A DNA stretch of 64,000 nt, from the NCBI RefSeq assembly GCF_018919205.1, contig NZ_JAHLQN010000001.1, positions 2,232,001-2,296,000 of the forward strand. Direction: 5' to 3'. Positions 43,312-51,628 of this stretch are shown one piece after another. Origin of the DNA: Dysosmobacter acutus. GTDB taxonomy: Bacteria; Bacillota; Clostridia; Oscillospirales; Oscillospiraceae. Both the position numbers and the translations under genes were made by a program. The notes under the pieces were generated by a model. The model had not been told where the DNA came from. It did no database searches and was given only the letters and a program-made list of their open reading frames with translations. The first letter of the stretch is position 1, and each line of letters starts with the position of its first letter.

Positions 43312-43335
43312 TAAGGGTCAAAGTAAGGGTCAAAA
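43312..43335 (+). repeat. Arm-type 12-bp repeats, tRNA end
   Basis: Two tandem copies TAAGGGTCAAAG and TAAGGGTCAAAA, 45 bp from the core site, matching the three copies at the distal end. Confidence 0.75.
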
Positions 43336-43340
43336 CGCAG

Positions 43341-43378
43341 AAAAAAGCCCTGAAACCCTTGGGATTTCAGGACTTTTT
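43341..43378. terminator. Island-borne terminator for integrase and tRNA-Gln
   Basis: GCCCTGAAA (43347-43355) / TTTCAGGAC (43365-43373) with A and T runs on both sides. It ends the integrase transcript on the plus strand and the tRNA transcript on the minus strand, replacing the displaced original at 14876-14908. Confidence 0.8.
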
Positions 43379-43379
43379 A

Positions 43380-43402
43380 TGGCAGCGGGTGAAGGATTCG
43401 AA
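43380..43402. other. Proximal attachment site (tRNA 3' end)
   Basis: The 23-bp core identical to 14917-14939. Integration keeps the tRNA whole. Confidence 0.85.
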
Positions 43403-43453
43403 CCCTCACAAACGGAGTCAGAGTCCGGTGTGCTACCATTACACAAACCCGCT
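43380..43453 (-). tRNA. tRNA-Gln (CTG anticodon)
   Basis: Acceptor AGCGGGT pairs with ACCCGCT, followed by G and an encoded CCA. The D loop has AATGGTA, the anticodon loop CTCTGAC gives anticodon CTG, and the T arm has GGTTCGAATCC. The first anticodon-stem pair appears to be a C-T mismatch, as far as I can fold it by hand. The 3' 23 bp are the island's core att site. Confidence 0.92.
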
Positions 43454-43477
43454 GTGTTCAAGCCGTGAACAGGTTAT

Positions 43478-43505
43478 ATTATACTCCTTATCTCAAATTT
43501 GTCAA
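43478..43505 (-). promoter_or_regulatory. Promoter of tRNA-Gln
   Basis: Minus strand TTGACA (43500-43505), 16 bp, TATAAT (43478-43483). Confidence 0.8.
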
Positions 43506-43605
43506 TAGAAAATTGCCCGCAGTTCCCAAATTTTTTCCACGGTTCCATGGATCTCCCGGCATAACCGACAGGATGCGGCAAAGGCTAATTTCGGGGTGAT
43601 TGCAA

Positions 43606-43770
43606 ATGAAAAACCACCGTCCAAAGGACCTGCCCGCTCTGCGCCTTGACCCGGAAGAACGGCTGTGCCCGGCCTTTGACAGCGTCAGCATTGCCCTGTA
43701 TCCTGTGGCGGACCGCGGAGAGATGGGCTTTCGCGTTCTGGACAACTTCTGTGAAGAGCACATCATGTAA
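43606..43770 (+). CDS. Small hypothetical protein (54 residues)
   Basis: ATG 43606 has GGGGTG 8 nt before it. The product reads MKNHRPKDLPALRLDPEERL, then a hydrophobic FDSVSIALYPVA and GFRVLDNFCEEHIM, a composition and codon pattern typical of a real protein. It faces away from tRNA-Gln and converges on the TtcA-like gene 16 nt further on. No family recognised. Confidence 0.6.
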   Translation: MKNHRPKDLPALRLDPEERLCPAFDSVSIALYPVADRGEMGFRVLDNFCEEHIM

Positions 43771-43786
43771 GAAAGAAGGGACGGCC

Positions 43787-44644
43787 TTATTGAGGCTGTC
43801 CCTTCTTTTCATACTCGTCCAGGAAGGAATGGAGCACCCCGCCGGTCTTATATCCCACCATGGTGTCAAGCTGCACACCGTGGATGGCCTGAAAAATGCT
43901 CTTTTCCACGTTGGGGTTGATTTTACGCAGACGGTAAATCATCTCCTTCATCTCCTGGCGCTTGGAATTGCTGGCGCCGTCCTCCCCCACGGTCCGATTC
44001 TCGGTCAGTCGGCAGGCGCACTGGATGAACGTTAGATGGTTGTAGTTTTTCCAGGCAATGATGTCCTCCTCATGGACGCAGTACAGCGGCCGGATCAGCT
44101 CCATTCCCGGAAAGTTCCTGCTGTGGAGTTTTGGCAGCATGGCCTGAATCTGGGAGCCATACAGCAGCCCCATCAGCGTGGTTTCGATCACGTCGTTGAA
44201 GTGATGGCCCAGGGCGATCTTGTTGCAGCCCAACTCTCTGGCCCGGCTGTAGAGCGTCCCGCGGCGCATCCTGGCACAGAGATAGCATGGATTTTTCTCC
44301 ACCGCGGCGGTCACGTCAAAAATATCGCTTTCAAAAATGGTGACAGGGATATCCAGCAGCTTGGCGTTGGATTCGATCTGCTCCCGGTTCTCTCTCCGAT
44401 AGCCCGGGTCCATCACCAGAAAAACCAGCTCAAAAGGCGCAACCGTATGGTTTTGCAGCTCCTGCATCAGCTTTGCCAGCAGCATGGAGTCCTTGCCGCC
44501 GGAGATGCACACGGCGATCCGGTCGCCCGGAGAAATGAGCTCGTAGCGCTTGACCGCCGCGATAAAGGGGTTCCACAGCACCCGTCTGTATTTCTTGATG
44601 ATGCTCCGCTGGGCGGTCTCCGCCGCCGTCAGTTCCCGGGCCAT
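43787..44644 (-). CDS. TtcA-like tRNA thiolation ATPase (PP-loop)
   Basis: 285 residues. The PP-loop SGGKDS (48-53) activates the target base with ATP, and CYLC (120-123) with RRGTLYSRARELGCNKIALG and HHFNDVIETT matches the tRNA 2-thiocytidine synthetase TtcA group, including the Fe-S cluster cysteines (a third Cys in FIQCACRL). Members thiolate C32 of some tRNAs; exact specificity in clostridia is not settled. ATG 44644 follows GAGGAGG. It lies 15 nt after the cardiolipin synthase gene, probably in its operon. Confidence 0.85.
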   Translation of the reverse strand: MARELTAAETAQRSIIKKYRRVLWNPFIAAVKRYELISPGDRIAVCISGGKDSMLLAKLMQELQNHTVAPFELVFLVMDPGYRRENREQIESNAKLLDIPVTIFESDIFDVTAAVEKNPCYLCARMRRGTLYSRARELGCNKIALGHHFNDVIETTLMGLLYGSQIQAMLPKLHSRNFPGMELIRPLYCVHEEDIIAWKNYNHLTFIQCACRLTENRTVGEDGASNSKRQEMKEMIYRLRKINPNVEKSIFQAIHGVQLDTMVGYKTGGVLHSFLDEYEKKGQPQ

Positions 44645-44659
44645 GGCCTTCCTCCTCTT

Positions 44660-46234
44660 TTACATCCAGATGGCAAACAGTTTCAGCACCGTCTCCATCG
44701 CCTTGCGGTACCAGGGGCGCTTGTTCCAGTCGTCCTGGGTATACCGGGCGCTGACCTGAACGATGTTGTCCATATCCTCAAAAATCTCCTCCACCGCCGG
44801 TACGTCATAGAGCAGAACGCCGCACTCATAGTGGAGCTGGAAGCTGCGGTAATCCATGTTGATGGACCCCACCAGTGCCACCTCCCGGTCCACCATCACG
44901 GTCTTAGAGTGGAGAAAGCCAGGTGAGTATTTGTATATCTTCACCCCGTGGGCCATCAGCTGGCCATAATAGGTCTCCGCCACCAGATAGGTGAACTTGT
45001 GATCCGGAATGGCCGGAACCATCAGCCGCACATCCACTCCTCCGTCTCCGGCAATGCACAGGGCCTTGACCATGGACTCCTCGATGGCCAGATAGGGCGT
45101 GGTCATATAGAGAAAGCGGCGGGCGTTGGAGATCAGCTGAAGATAGGTCTCCTCGGCGGGGTTGTCCGGGTTATTCATGGGTCCGTCACAGAGGCACTGA
45201 CAAAACCCGCCGCCCTGTCCGGAGGATTCCGGACGGTAGTAGTCGTGCTCATTGTCCAGTGTGCCGCCTAACATCTCCCACATATGGACAAACTGGGAAG
45301 TAAGGCCCCACGCGCCCTCTCCCCTCAGGCAGACCCCGGTGTCCTTCCAATGGCCCAGGCGGTTGATGATGTTGGCGTATTCGTCGGCAATGTTCAGTCC
45401 GCCGGTATAGGCGCTCCAGCCGTCGATGACAGCGATCTTCCGGTGGTCCCGGTAGTTGAAATACAGGCGGTTCACATATTTGTGAACCGGGTTGAAAATC
45501 TGGACCTGAATGCCCGCGTCCTGGATCTGCTGGAGCATGGCGTCGGACAAGCGGGTGATATTCCCAAAATCGTCGAAGATGATCTTGATCTCCACACCTG
45601 CCGCAGAGCGCTGGCGGAGCACTTCAAATATCCGGTCCCAAAGCTTCCCCTCCGCCAGGATATAGTATTCAAGAAAGATATAATTTTGGGCCTTCTCCAT
45701 GGTTGTGATCAAATCCGCAAAGAAATCAGCGCCCTCCCGAAAGTAGCGCACCTCCGTATTGCGGTAGAGGAGAAACCCTCTCTTTTCCAGATAGGTGGCC
45801 AGCCGCTCCCAGGTGGGAAGAGCTCTTGAAAGGCGGGCTATGTTGTTGCTGCTCTCCATGCGGGCGCTCTGGCGCTCCACCGGCAGGGGCACATATTTGA
45901 GGCTCAGCTGCTTTGCCTGGTGGGTACCGCCCCAGAGAATATAGAGGATCATACCTGCCACCGGCACAGCAAGGATCAGTAAAATCCAGCTGATTTTATA
46001 GGACGGACTCCCTCCCCGGTTCAGCACCCCCACCGCGCAGACCAGGGCAATCAGCTCCATGATCAGGTAGATCACGGTGGAGTACCGCCTGGTGGCAAAA
46101 GCCAGTCCCAGGACCACGGCGATTTGCAGCAGCAGCGTGAGGCAGACCATCAAAATCCGCAGCGCCGCGGAGATGTGCCGCTCCACCCGCTGCCTCTTGC
46201 TCCCTTTTTTTACGACTCCATCTGCTTTTTTCAC
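44660..46234 (-). CDS. cls: Cardiolipin synthase
   Basis: About 524 residues from GTG 46234. Two N-terminal membrane segments (ILMVCLTLLLQIAVVLGLAF; ISWILLILAVPVAGMILYIL) precede two phospholipase D domains with HKD motifs HRKIAVIDGWSAYTGG and HSKTVMVDREVALVGS. It condenses two phosphatidylglycerols into cardiolipin at the membrane. The frame is open to GTG 46291, but no ribosome site supports that; the AAGGGGGC before 46234 is also not ideal, so the start is uncertain. Confidence 0.92.
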   Translation of the reverse strand: MKKADGVVKKGSKRQRVERHISAALRILMVCLTLLLQIAVVLGLAFATRRYSTVIYLIMELIALVCAVGVLNRGGSPSYKISWILLILAVPVAGMILYILWGGTHQAKQLSLKYVPLPVERQSARMESSNNIARLSRALPTWERLATYLEKRGFLLYRNTEVRYFREGADFFADLITTMEKAQNYIFLEYYILAEGKLWDRIFEVLRQRSAAGVEIKIIFDDFGNITRLSDAMLQQIQDAGIQVQIFNPVHKYVNRLYFNYRDHRKIAVIDGWSAYTGGLNIADEYANIINRLGHWKDTGVCLRGEGAWGLTSQFVHMWEMLGGTLDNEHDYYRPESSGQGGGFCQCLCDGPMNNPDNPAEETYLQLISNARRFLYMTTPYLAIEESMVKALCIAGDGGVDVRLMVPAIPDHKFTYLVAETYYGQLMAHGVKIYKYSPGFLHSKTVMVDREVALVGSINMDYRSFQLHYECGVLLYDVPAVEEIFEDMDNIVQVSARYTQDDWNKRPWYRKAMETVLKLFAIWM

Positions 46235-46483
46235 GCTGGATCCGCCCCCTTCTTCCCAAGTTCGCCGCTGTGCTGGAACAGGAAATACCACCAGTTTGTT
46301 TTATTATATAATAGGATGCCGCCGAGGCGCAACCTTCATTCCGACAAATGTGTCCCGGTTCAGTCTGTCCGCCTTGGCAAATTTTTACCCACTCTCCCCG
46401 CACAAGCCACGAAGCAGACAGCCCTGCCTCCGCCTTTGACAGGCACAGCCGCCCGCCTGGAATCCAGACGGGCGGCTGATTGA

Positions 46484-47932
46484 TTATCCATTTTGCTGCA
46501 GCAGATTCTGCTTGATGCCGAACAGGCGCGCAGACAGGTCCACATAGAAGGTGTGCGGGTTGTCGAACCGGCGCACTTCCTCCCAAAGCGTGTCCACCTG
46601 CTGGGCGCAGTAAGCGCGGACATCTTCCAGCTTAGGCAGGTCGTAGATCAGCTCCCCGTTCCGGAACACCTGTACCTGAAGCGGGCGGGCCTCATAGTTC
46701 ACCACGGTCTTCTTCTTCCAGGTGGCGTTGGGGTCAAAGAGCAGCAGCGGCTTCGAGTCGTCCACCACTTCGTCGTGGACGCAGAGATAGTCGGCGATGG
46801 CCTTTCCGGTACAGCGGTTGAACAACCGGTAAGTCTTTTTGAAATGGGGGTTGGTGATCTTCCCCACGTTCTCGCTGACCTTGATCTTCGGGATGATGTT
46901 CCCCTGCTCATCCTCAATGGCGGCAAGCTTGTAAACGCCGCCGAACACCGGCTCGCTGCGGGCGGTGATCATCCGCTCGCCCACGCCGAACTGGTCGATC
47001 TTGGCGTCCTGAAGCAGCAGGTCCTGAATCAGATACTCGTCAAGAGAGTTGGAGACGGTAATGGTGCACTCCGTCCATCCGGCCTCATCCAGCATCTGGC
47101 GGGCCCTCCGGGTCAGATAGGCCATATCTCCGGAGTCCAAGCGAATGCCGCACTTGGTGATCCCCATGGGCTTGAGCACATCGTTGAAGGCCCGGATGGC
47201 GTCAGGGATACCCGACTTGAGGGTGTTATAGGTATCCACAAGCAGCACCACATTGTGGGGATATATCTCGCAGTAGGTCTTGAAAGCCTCATACTGGCTG
47301 TCAAACATCTGCACCCAGGCATGGGCCATGGTGCCGCCGGCGGGGACGCCGAACAGCTCGTCGGAAATGGTACAGGCTGTTCCGCCGCAGCCGCCGATGT
47401 AGGCGGCCCTGGCGCCAGTGACAGCGCCGTCCGCGCCCTGGGCTCTGCGGGAGCCGAACTCCAGCACTGTGCGGCCCCGGGCGGCCCGGACAATGCGGTT
47501 GGCCTTGGTGGCAATCAGGCTCTGGTGGTTGATGGTCAGCAGGGTAAACGTCTCAATGAGCTGAGCCTCAATGGCCGGCGCCCGTACGGTGACAATGGGC
47601 TCCTGGGGAAAGATCGGCGTTCCCTCCGGCACGGCGTAGATGTCTCCTGTAAACTTAAAGCTGCGCAGATACTCCAAAAACTCTTCGGAAAAGAGATTCT
47701 TTCCCCTGAGGTACTGGATGTCCTCCTCGGAGAAATGAAGGTCCTGGATGTACTCCACCAACTGCTCCAGCCCGGCGGCAATGGCAAAGCCGCCGCCATC
47801 GGGCACATTGCGGAAAAATACGTCAAAATAGGTGATGCGGTCCTTTAAGCCGTTTTGAAAATACCCGTTGCCCATGGTCAGCTCGTAAAAATCGCAGAGC
47901 ATAGTCATATTCAGCTTTTCATCGGTTCTCAT
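46484..47932 (-). CDS. pncB: Nicotinate phosphoribosyltransferase
   Basis: 482 residues. It converts nicotinate and PRPP to NaMN in the NAD salvage pathway. Typical stretches are MLCDFYELTMGNGYFQNG at the N terminus, EFGSRRAQGADGA (PRPP/nicotinate site) and GIRLDSGDMAYL. ATG 47932 follows GAGGGA. After the stop lies a GC-rich inverted repeat (46446-46455/46469-46478) with no U tract. NadD, the next enzyme of NAD synthesis, is encoded further right in this window. Confidence 0.95.
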   Translation of the reverse strand: MRTDEKLNMTMLCDFYELTMGNGYFQNGLKDRITYFDVFFRNVPDGGGFAIAAGLEQLVEYIQDLHFSEEDIQYLRGKNLFSEEFLEYLRSFKFTGDIYAVPEGTPIFPQEPIVTVRAPAIEAQLIETFTLLTINHQSLIATKANRIVRAARGRTVLEFGSRRAQGADGAVTGARAAYIGGCGGTACTISDELFGVPAGGTMAHAWVQMFDSQYEAFKTYCEIYPHNVVLLVDTYNTLKSGIPDAIRAFNDVLKPMGITKCGIRLDSGDMAYLTRRARQMLDEAGWTECTITVSNSLDEYLIQDLLLQDAKIDQFGVGERMITARSEPVFGGVYKLAAIEDEQGNIIPKIKVSENVGKITNPHFKKTYRLFNRCTGKAIADYLCVHDEVVDDSKPLLLFDPNATWKKKTVVNYEARPLQVQVFRNGELIYDLPKLEDVRAYCAQQVDTLWEEVRRFDNPHTFYVDLSARLFGIKQNLLQQNG

Positions 47933-48124
47933 TTCAGTCCCTCAGATTCCTCATGTATTGCCCTTTTGCAGGGCTTCATTCAGAGTATAGTCCATTTTCT
48001 GCACAAAATCAATCATTCTTTGCCAATAATTTGTCAAATGTAAAAGCATTGACTTTGCTGGTAAAGTCGCCTATTCTTAGGGAGGACAATTCTTCCATGG
48101 GGCAGACCCCGGAAAGGAATCGGA

Positions 48125-48976
48125 ATGAGTGTGATTTTGGGAATCGACATCGGAGGCTCCACCACCAAGATCGTGGGACTCCGGCAGGATGGAACTGTAC
48201 TGTCCATGCTCCGTGTGCGGGCGGAGGATCAGCTGACCTCCCTCTATGGCGCGTTGGGCAATTACTTAAAGAGCAACCGGCTGAACCTTCAGGACGTGTC
48301 CCACATTGCCCTCACCGGCGTGGGCGCCTCCTATGTGGACGGCAATATCTACGGCATCCCCACCGAGGTGGTCAGTGAGTTTACGGCCTGCGGACTGGGC
48401 GCCCTGGCCCTGTCCGGCCAGGAATCCGCCCTTGTGGTGTCCATGGGCACCGGCACCGCCTTCATCTGTGCCAACCGAACGGGAGAAATCCGCCACATCG
48501 GCGGCAGCGGTATCGGCGGCGGCACCTTAGGCGGACTGTGCCACAAGTTAGTTGGCATGGAGCGCTTTGGACAGATCAAAAAGCTTGCCCAGGACGGCGA
48601 TTTGGGCAAAGTGGACCTGACTATTCAGGATATCTCCCGGGATGCCGAGTCCTCCCTTCACCCGGATATGACGGCGGCCAACTTCGGAAACCTGGCGGAG
48701 GACGCCACGCCGGCGGATTTGGCGGCAGGCGCGGTGAATCTGGTGCTTCAGGCCATCGGCACCATGTCCATGTTGGCCTGCACCGGCTGCGGCACCCGCA
48801 CGGTGGTTCTGACCGGCTCCATGACCACCCTTCCACAGGTGGAACCCACCTTCCAGATTTTTCACCGCCTCTACGACATCCGCTATATCATCCCTGAGAA
48901 CGCCACATTCGCCACGGCCATCGGCGCCGGGCTTTGCAGTATGGACGCCACCGCGGCAGTGAAAGGGACTTCATGA
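48125..48976 (+). CDS. coaW: Type II pantothenate kinase
   Basis: 283 residues of the ASKHA fold: GIDIGGSTTKIVGL (phosphate 1), VVSMGTGTAFI (adenosine/phosphate 2) and GGSGIGGGTLGGL. Type II PanK phosphorylates pantothenate in CoA synthesis and, unlike type I, is not inhibited by CoA. ATG 48125 follows AAAGGA. Its stop overlaps the start of the methyltransferase gene (ATGA). Confidence 0.92.
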   Translation: MSVILGIDIGGSTTKIVGLRQDGTVLSMLRVRAEDQLTSLYGALGNYLKSNRLNLQDVSHIALTGVGASYVDGNIYGIPTEVVSEFTACGLGALALSGQESALVVSMGTGTAFICANRTGEIRHIGGSGIGGGTLGGLCHKLVGMERFGQIKKLAQDGDLGKVDLTIQDISRDAESSLHPDMTAANFGNLAEDATPADLAAGAVNLVLQAIGTMSMLACTGCGTRTVVLTGSMTTLPQVEPTFQIFHRLYDIRYIIPENATFATAIGAGLCSMDATAAVKGTS

Positions 48977-49704
48977 AAGAAAACAAGTACGACGACCCTC
49001 TCTTTTTTGAAAAATACAGTCAGATGTCCCGCTCCACTCAGGGACTCAGCGGCGCCGGCGAATGGCCCGCGCTGCAAAAGCTGCTGCCGGACTTCTCCGG
49101 TAAGCGGGTCCTTGACCTGGGCTGCGGCTATGGCTGGCACTGCATCTATGCCGCGGATCAGGGTGCCGTCTCTGTGTTGGGCATTGATCTCTCAGAGAAG
49201 ATGCTGGAGGTGGCCCGAAAAAAATCCGTCTCTCCCGTGATTTCCTACCGCCGGGCGGCCATGGAGGACCTGGACTTCCCCGCGGAGAGCTTCGACGCGG
49301 TGATCAGCTCGCTGGCCTTTCACTATGTGGCGGATTTTCCGGATCTGGTGCAGCGCATCCATCGCTGGCTCATCCCGGGTGGCGCCTTTCTCTTTTCAAC
49401 AGAGCACCCTGTTTTCACCGCCTGCGGCTCTCAGGACTGGTACTACGGACCTGATGGGGAAATCCTCCACTTTCCGGTGGATCGCTACTTTGAAGAAGGG
49501 GCGCGTAAAGCGGTCTTTCTTGGGGAAAAGGTCACCAAATACCACCGGACGCTGACTTCCTGTCTGGAGTCCCTTTTGTCCTGCGGCTTCCTGCTCCGTC
49601 ATGTGGTGGAGCCTCAGCCGCCGGAGGAGATGCTGGAGCTCCCCGGGATGCGGAATGAACTGCGCCGGCCCATGATGCTTCTTGTCTCAGCGCAAAAACA
49701 GTAA
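48973..49704 (+). CDS. Class I SAM-dependent methyltransferase
   Basis: 243 residues. Motif I is VLDLGCGYGWHCIYAA, the acidic motif LGIDLSEKML, and motif IV FDAVISSLAFHYVADF; these are of the UbiE/type-11 kind. The substrate is unknown. Translation is coupled to coaW by a 4-nt overlap and a terminator follows, so the two form one transcript. Confidence 0.88.
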   Translation: MKENKYDDPLFFEKYSQMSRSTQGLSGAGEWPALQKLLPDFSGKRVLDLGCGYGWHCIYAADQGAVSVLGIDLSEKMLEVARKKSVSPVISYRRAAMEDLDFPAESFDAVISSLAFHYVADFPDLVQRIHRWLIPGGAFLFSTEHPVFTACGSQDWYYGPDGEILHFPVDRYFEEGARKAVFLGEKVTKYHRTLTSCLESLLSCGFLLRHVVEPQPPEEMLELPGMRNELRRPMMLLVSAQKQ

Positions 49705-49738
49705 AAAGACCGCTCCCGATTTTCGGGAGCGGTCTTTT
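49704..49738 (+). terminator. Terminator after the methyltransferase
   Basis: AAAGACCGCTCCCG/CGGGAGCGGTCTTT with a short loop and T run. Confidence 0.92.
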
Positions 49739-49747
49739 ACTCCAACC

Positions 49748-49780
49748 AAAAAAAGGCCCTGACCACTTGGGTCAGGGCCT
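49748..49780 (-). terminator. Terminator of the efp operon
   Basis: Minus strand GGCCCTGACC/GGTCAGGGCC followed by seven T. Confidence 0.92.
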
Positions 49781-49789
49781 TTTCAGGAT

Positions 49790-50185
49790 TCAGTCTTCCT
49801 CTTTCTCCTCGTTGGCCAGATCGCTCAAATCAAACTCTAACTTTTCGCCGCAGTTGGGGCAGATGACCTCGCCCTCTTCCAGGATGGAGTCGTCAAAATA
49901 GATGGCCTCTTCGCAGTTGGGGCAGACGGTCTCGTAGCACTCCTCGTCTTCGTCGTCGTCCTCTTCCTCATAGACCAGGCTCTCCAGATCAGCCAGATCG
50001 TCGCTGACGGCGTCCAGGCCATCCTCCAGGTCGCACTGCTCCTCCTGCATGTCGTCGATCTCCAGGGCAATGTCGTCCAGGATATCGATGATGACGGAAA
50101 TCAGCTTGCCCTCTTTGGACTCCGCGTCCAGCGCCAGGCCCTCGGCCAGACCCTTCAGGTAGGAAACCTTTTCAGAAATATTCAT
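49790..50185 (-). CDS. Acidic zinc-ribbon protein (CD1247-like)
   Basis: 131 residues. An N-terminal helical part (SEKVSYLKGLAEGLALDAES) of the CD1247-type, a very acidic linker (EEEDDDEDEE), and a zinc ribbon with CPNC...CPNC (residues about 88-112). The family is conserved in clostridia but of unknown function. It lies 84 nt after efp on the same strand and shares its terminator. Confidence 0.8.
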   Translation of the reverse strand: MNISEKVSYLKGLAEGLALDAESKEGKLISVIIDILDDIALEIDDMQEEQCDLEDGLDAVSDDLADLESLVYEEEDDDEDEECYETVCPNCEEAIYFDDSILEEGEVICPNCGEKLEFDLSDLANEEKEED

Positions 50186-50269
50186 GTTGCAGCTCCTTTC
50201 AAAGCCGTGGCGCAGAGGATTCCGCGCCGGATAGCTATCTTTCCGGCAAGCGCGCCGGAGCGAACAAAA

Positions 50270-50839
50270 TTAGTCCTTGCAACGGGACATATACTCGCCG
50301 GTGCGGGTATCGATGGTGATCTTGTCGCCCACGTTGATGAACAGGGGCACCTTGATCTCCGCGCCGGTCTCCAACGTGGCGGGCTTGGTCACGTTGGTGG
50401 CGGTGTCGCCCTTAAAGCCGGGCTCTGTCTCCGTCACTTCAAGGTCCATAAAGTTGGGCACTTCCACGCCGAAGACGCTGCCCTTATAAGACTGCAGCTT
50501 GCAGACGGTGTTCTCCTTGACAAAGCGGAAGGCATCGCCCAGGACGTCCCGGTTCAAGGGAACCATATCAAAGGTCTCGGGGTCCATGAAGTAGTACAGG
50601 TCGCCGTCGTTGTAGCTGTACTCCGCGTCCTTGCGCTCCACAAAGGCCTGCTCAAACTTTGCGGTGGGGTTGAAGGAAGTCTCAGTGACCGCGCCGGTCA
50701 CCACATTCTTCATCTTGGTACGGACAAAGGCCGCGCCCTTGCCGGGCTTCACATGCTGGAACTCCACCACGGTCATGATCTTGCCGTCCATCTCAAAGGT
50801 GACGCCATTTCTAAAATCGCCGGCAGTAATTGTTGCCAT
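50270..50839 (-). CDS. efp: Elongation factor P
   Basis: 189 residues in three beta-barrel domains. The tip loop KPGKG carries Lys34, the residue that is modified or acts directly on the P-site tRNA CCA to relieve stalling at polyproline. C-terminal TGEYMSR is typical. Proline-rich proteins in this window (DUF4397 repeats, LCP tail) are natural clients. Confidence 0.97.
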   Translation of the reverse strand: MATITAGDFRNGVTFEMDGKIMTVVEFQHVKPGKGAAFVRTKMKNVVTGAVTETSFNPTAKFEQAFVERKDAEYSYNDGDLYYFMDPETFDMVPLNRDVLGDAFRFVKENTVCKLQSYKGSVFGVEVPNFMDLEVTETEPGFKGDTATNVTKPATLETGAEIKVPLFINVGDKITIDTRTGEYMSRCKD

Positions 50840-51043
50840 ATTTTTTCCTCCTCAAACGAATATGAGAAAACAACCTGCTGCGATTATTTTCTCTATTACA
50901 AAAAAGTGCAAGCAAAAATAGCCTATGATATTTTATCCCAATTCTACGCCTATTGCAAGTATTTCCGTGGGAAAAGCCGAAAAATCTTTCCAATTTTAAT
51001 GTTCCGGGACCTCCGCGCCGGTTTTCAGCCCAATCCGGATGGC

Positions 51044-51556
51044 CTATCCGCCTCTGCGCAGATCGGTCTGACAGCGGCGCTTAAAGGGCTCCTGCATGGC
51101 ATGGATTACCCTCTGCCACATCGTCACCGGCCCGCCCACGGGCTCCACCATCAGCGCGGGAACACCGGCCCGCTTGGCGGCCAGCACATCCGTCAACAGC
51201 TTGTCCCCCAACATGGCGGTACATGCGCGGGAGGCTCCCGCCCGTTCCATGGCGGCGTTGAGTCCCTGAGGCGACGGCTTTCTGGCATGGCCCTGATAGG
51301 GCACGCCCAACTCGGCACAGAATTCATCGACCCGTCGGCTGGAACGGTTGTTGGAGACGATCATCAACTGGATCCCCGCCTCATGAAGGGCGTCGATCCA
51401 CTGTCTGACCTCCTCCCCCGGCCGCCGGGTGGATTTGGCCGCCAGTGTGTAGTCCAGGTCAGAAAGCAGCAGCGTGATCCCGCGCCGCTTCAGCTCATCC
51501 GGCGCGATCTGGGAAAAATGATTGAATACCGCATCCGGCACCAAGGAAAAACTCAT
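51044..51556 (-). CDS. yqeG: YqeG-family HAD phosphatase
   Basis: 170 residues. Motif I is LLSDLDYTLAAK (DxDxT), motif II IVSNN, motif III lysine in HARKPSP, and motif IV GDKLLTDVLAAKRAG. HAD-IIIA subfamily; family members are phosphatases of unsettled substrate. ATG 51556 follows AGAGGAG, while the longer open frame lacks a ribosome site. It is divergent from the hypothetical gene at 51629. Confidence 0.9.
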   Translation of the reverse strand: MSFSLVPDAVFNHFSQIAPDELKRRGITLLLSDLDYTLAAKSTRRPGEEVRQWIDALHEAGIQLMIVSNNRSSRRVDEFCAELGVPYQGHARKPSPQGLNAAMERAGASRACTAMLGDKLLTDVLAAKRAGVPALMVEPVGGPVTMWQRVIHAMQEPFKRRCQTDLRRGG

Positions 51557-51628
51557 GTTCCGCTCCTCTTTCGCATATCTTGTTATCAGTATATCAGCTT
51601 CCAAACGCTTCCACAAGGGGGAGATCCT

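Larger units (their letters stand above)
14917..43402. mobile_element. 28.5-kb genomic island integrated at tRNA-Gln
   Basis: The ends are a 23-bp perfect direct repeat (14917-14939 and 43380-43402), and the right copy is the 3' end of the tRNA-Gln gene. Two tyrosine recombinases and an excisionase-like gene lie at the tRNA end, and 12-bp TAAGGGTCAAAA-type repeats lie inside both ends, as integrase arm sites do. The cargo is cell-surface genes and their regulators. No relaxase, type IV secretion, replication or phage structural genes were seen, so the island would be mobilised in trans or is non-conjugative. Confidence 0.8.

Noticed and set aside
14917-43402. Calling the island a conjugative element
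   Set aside because: Only recombination genes were found; no relaxase, coupling protein or type IV secretion gene could be recognised.
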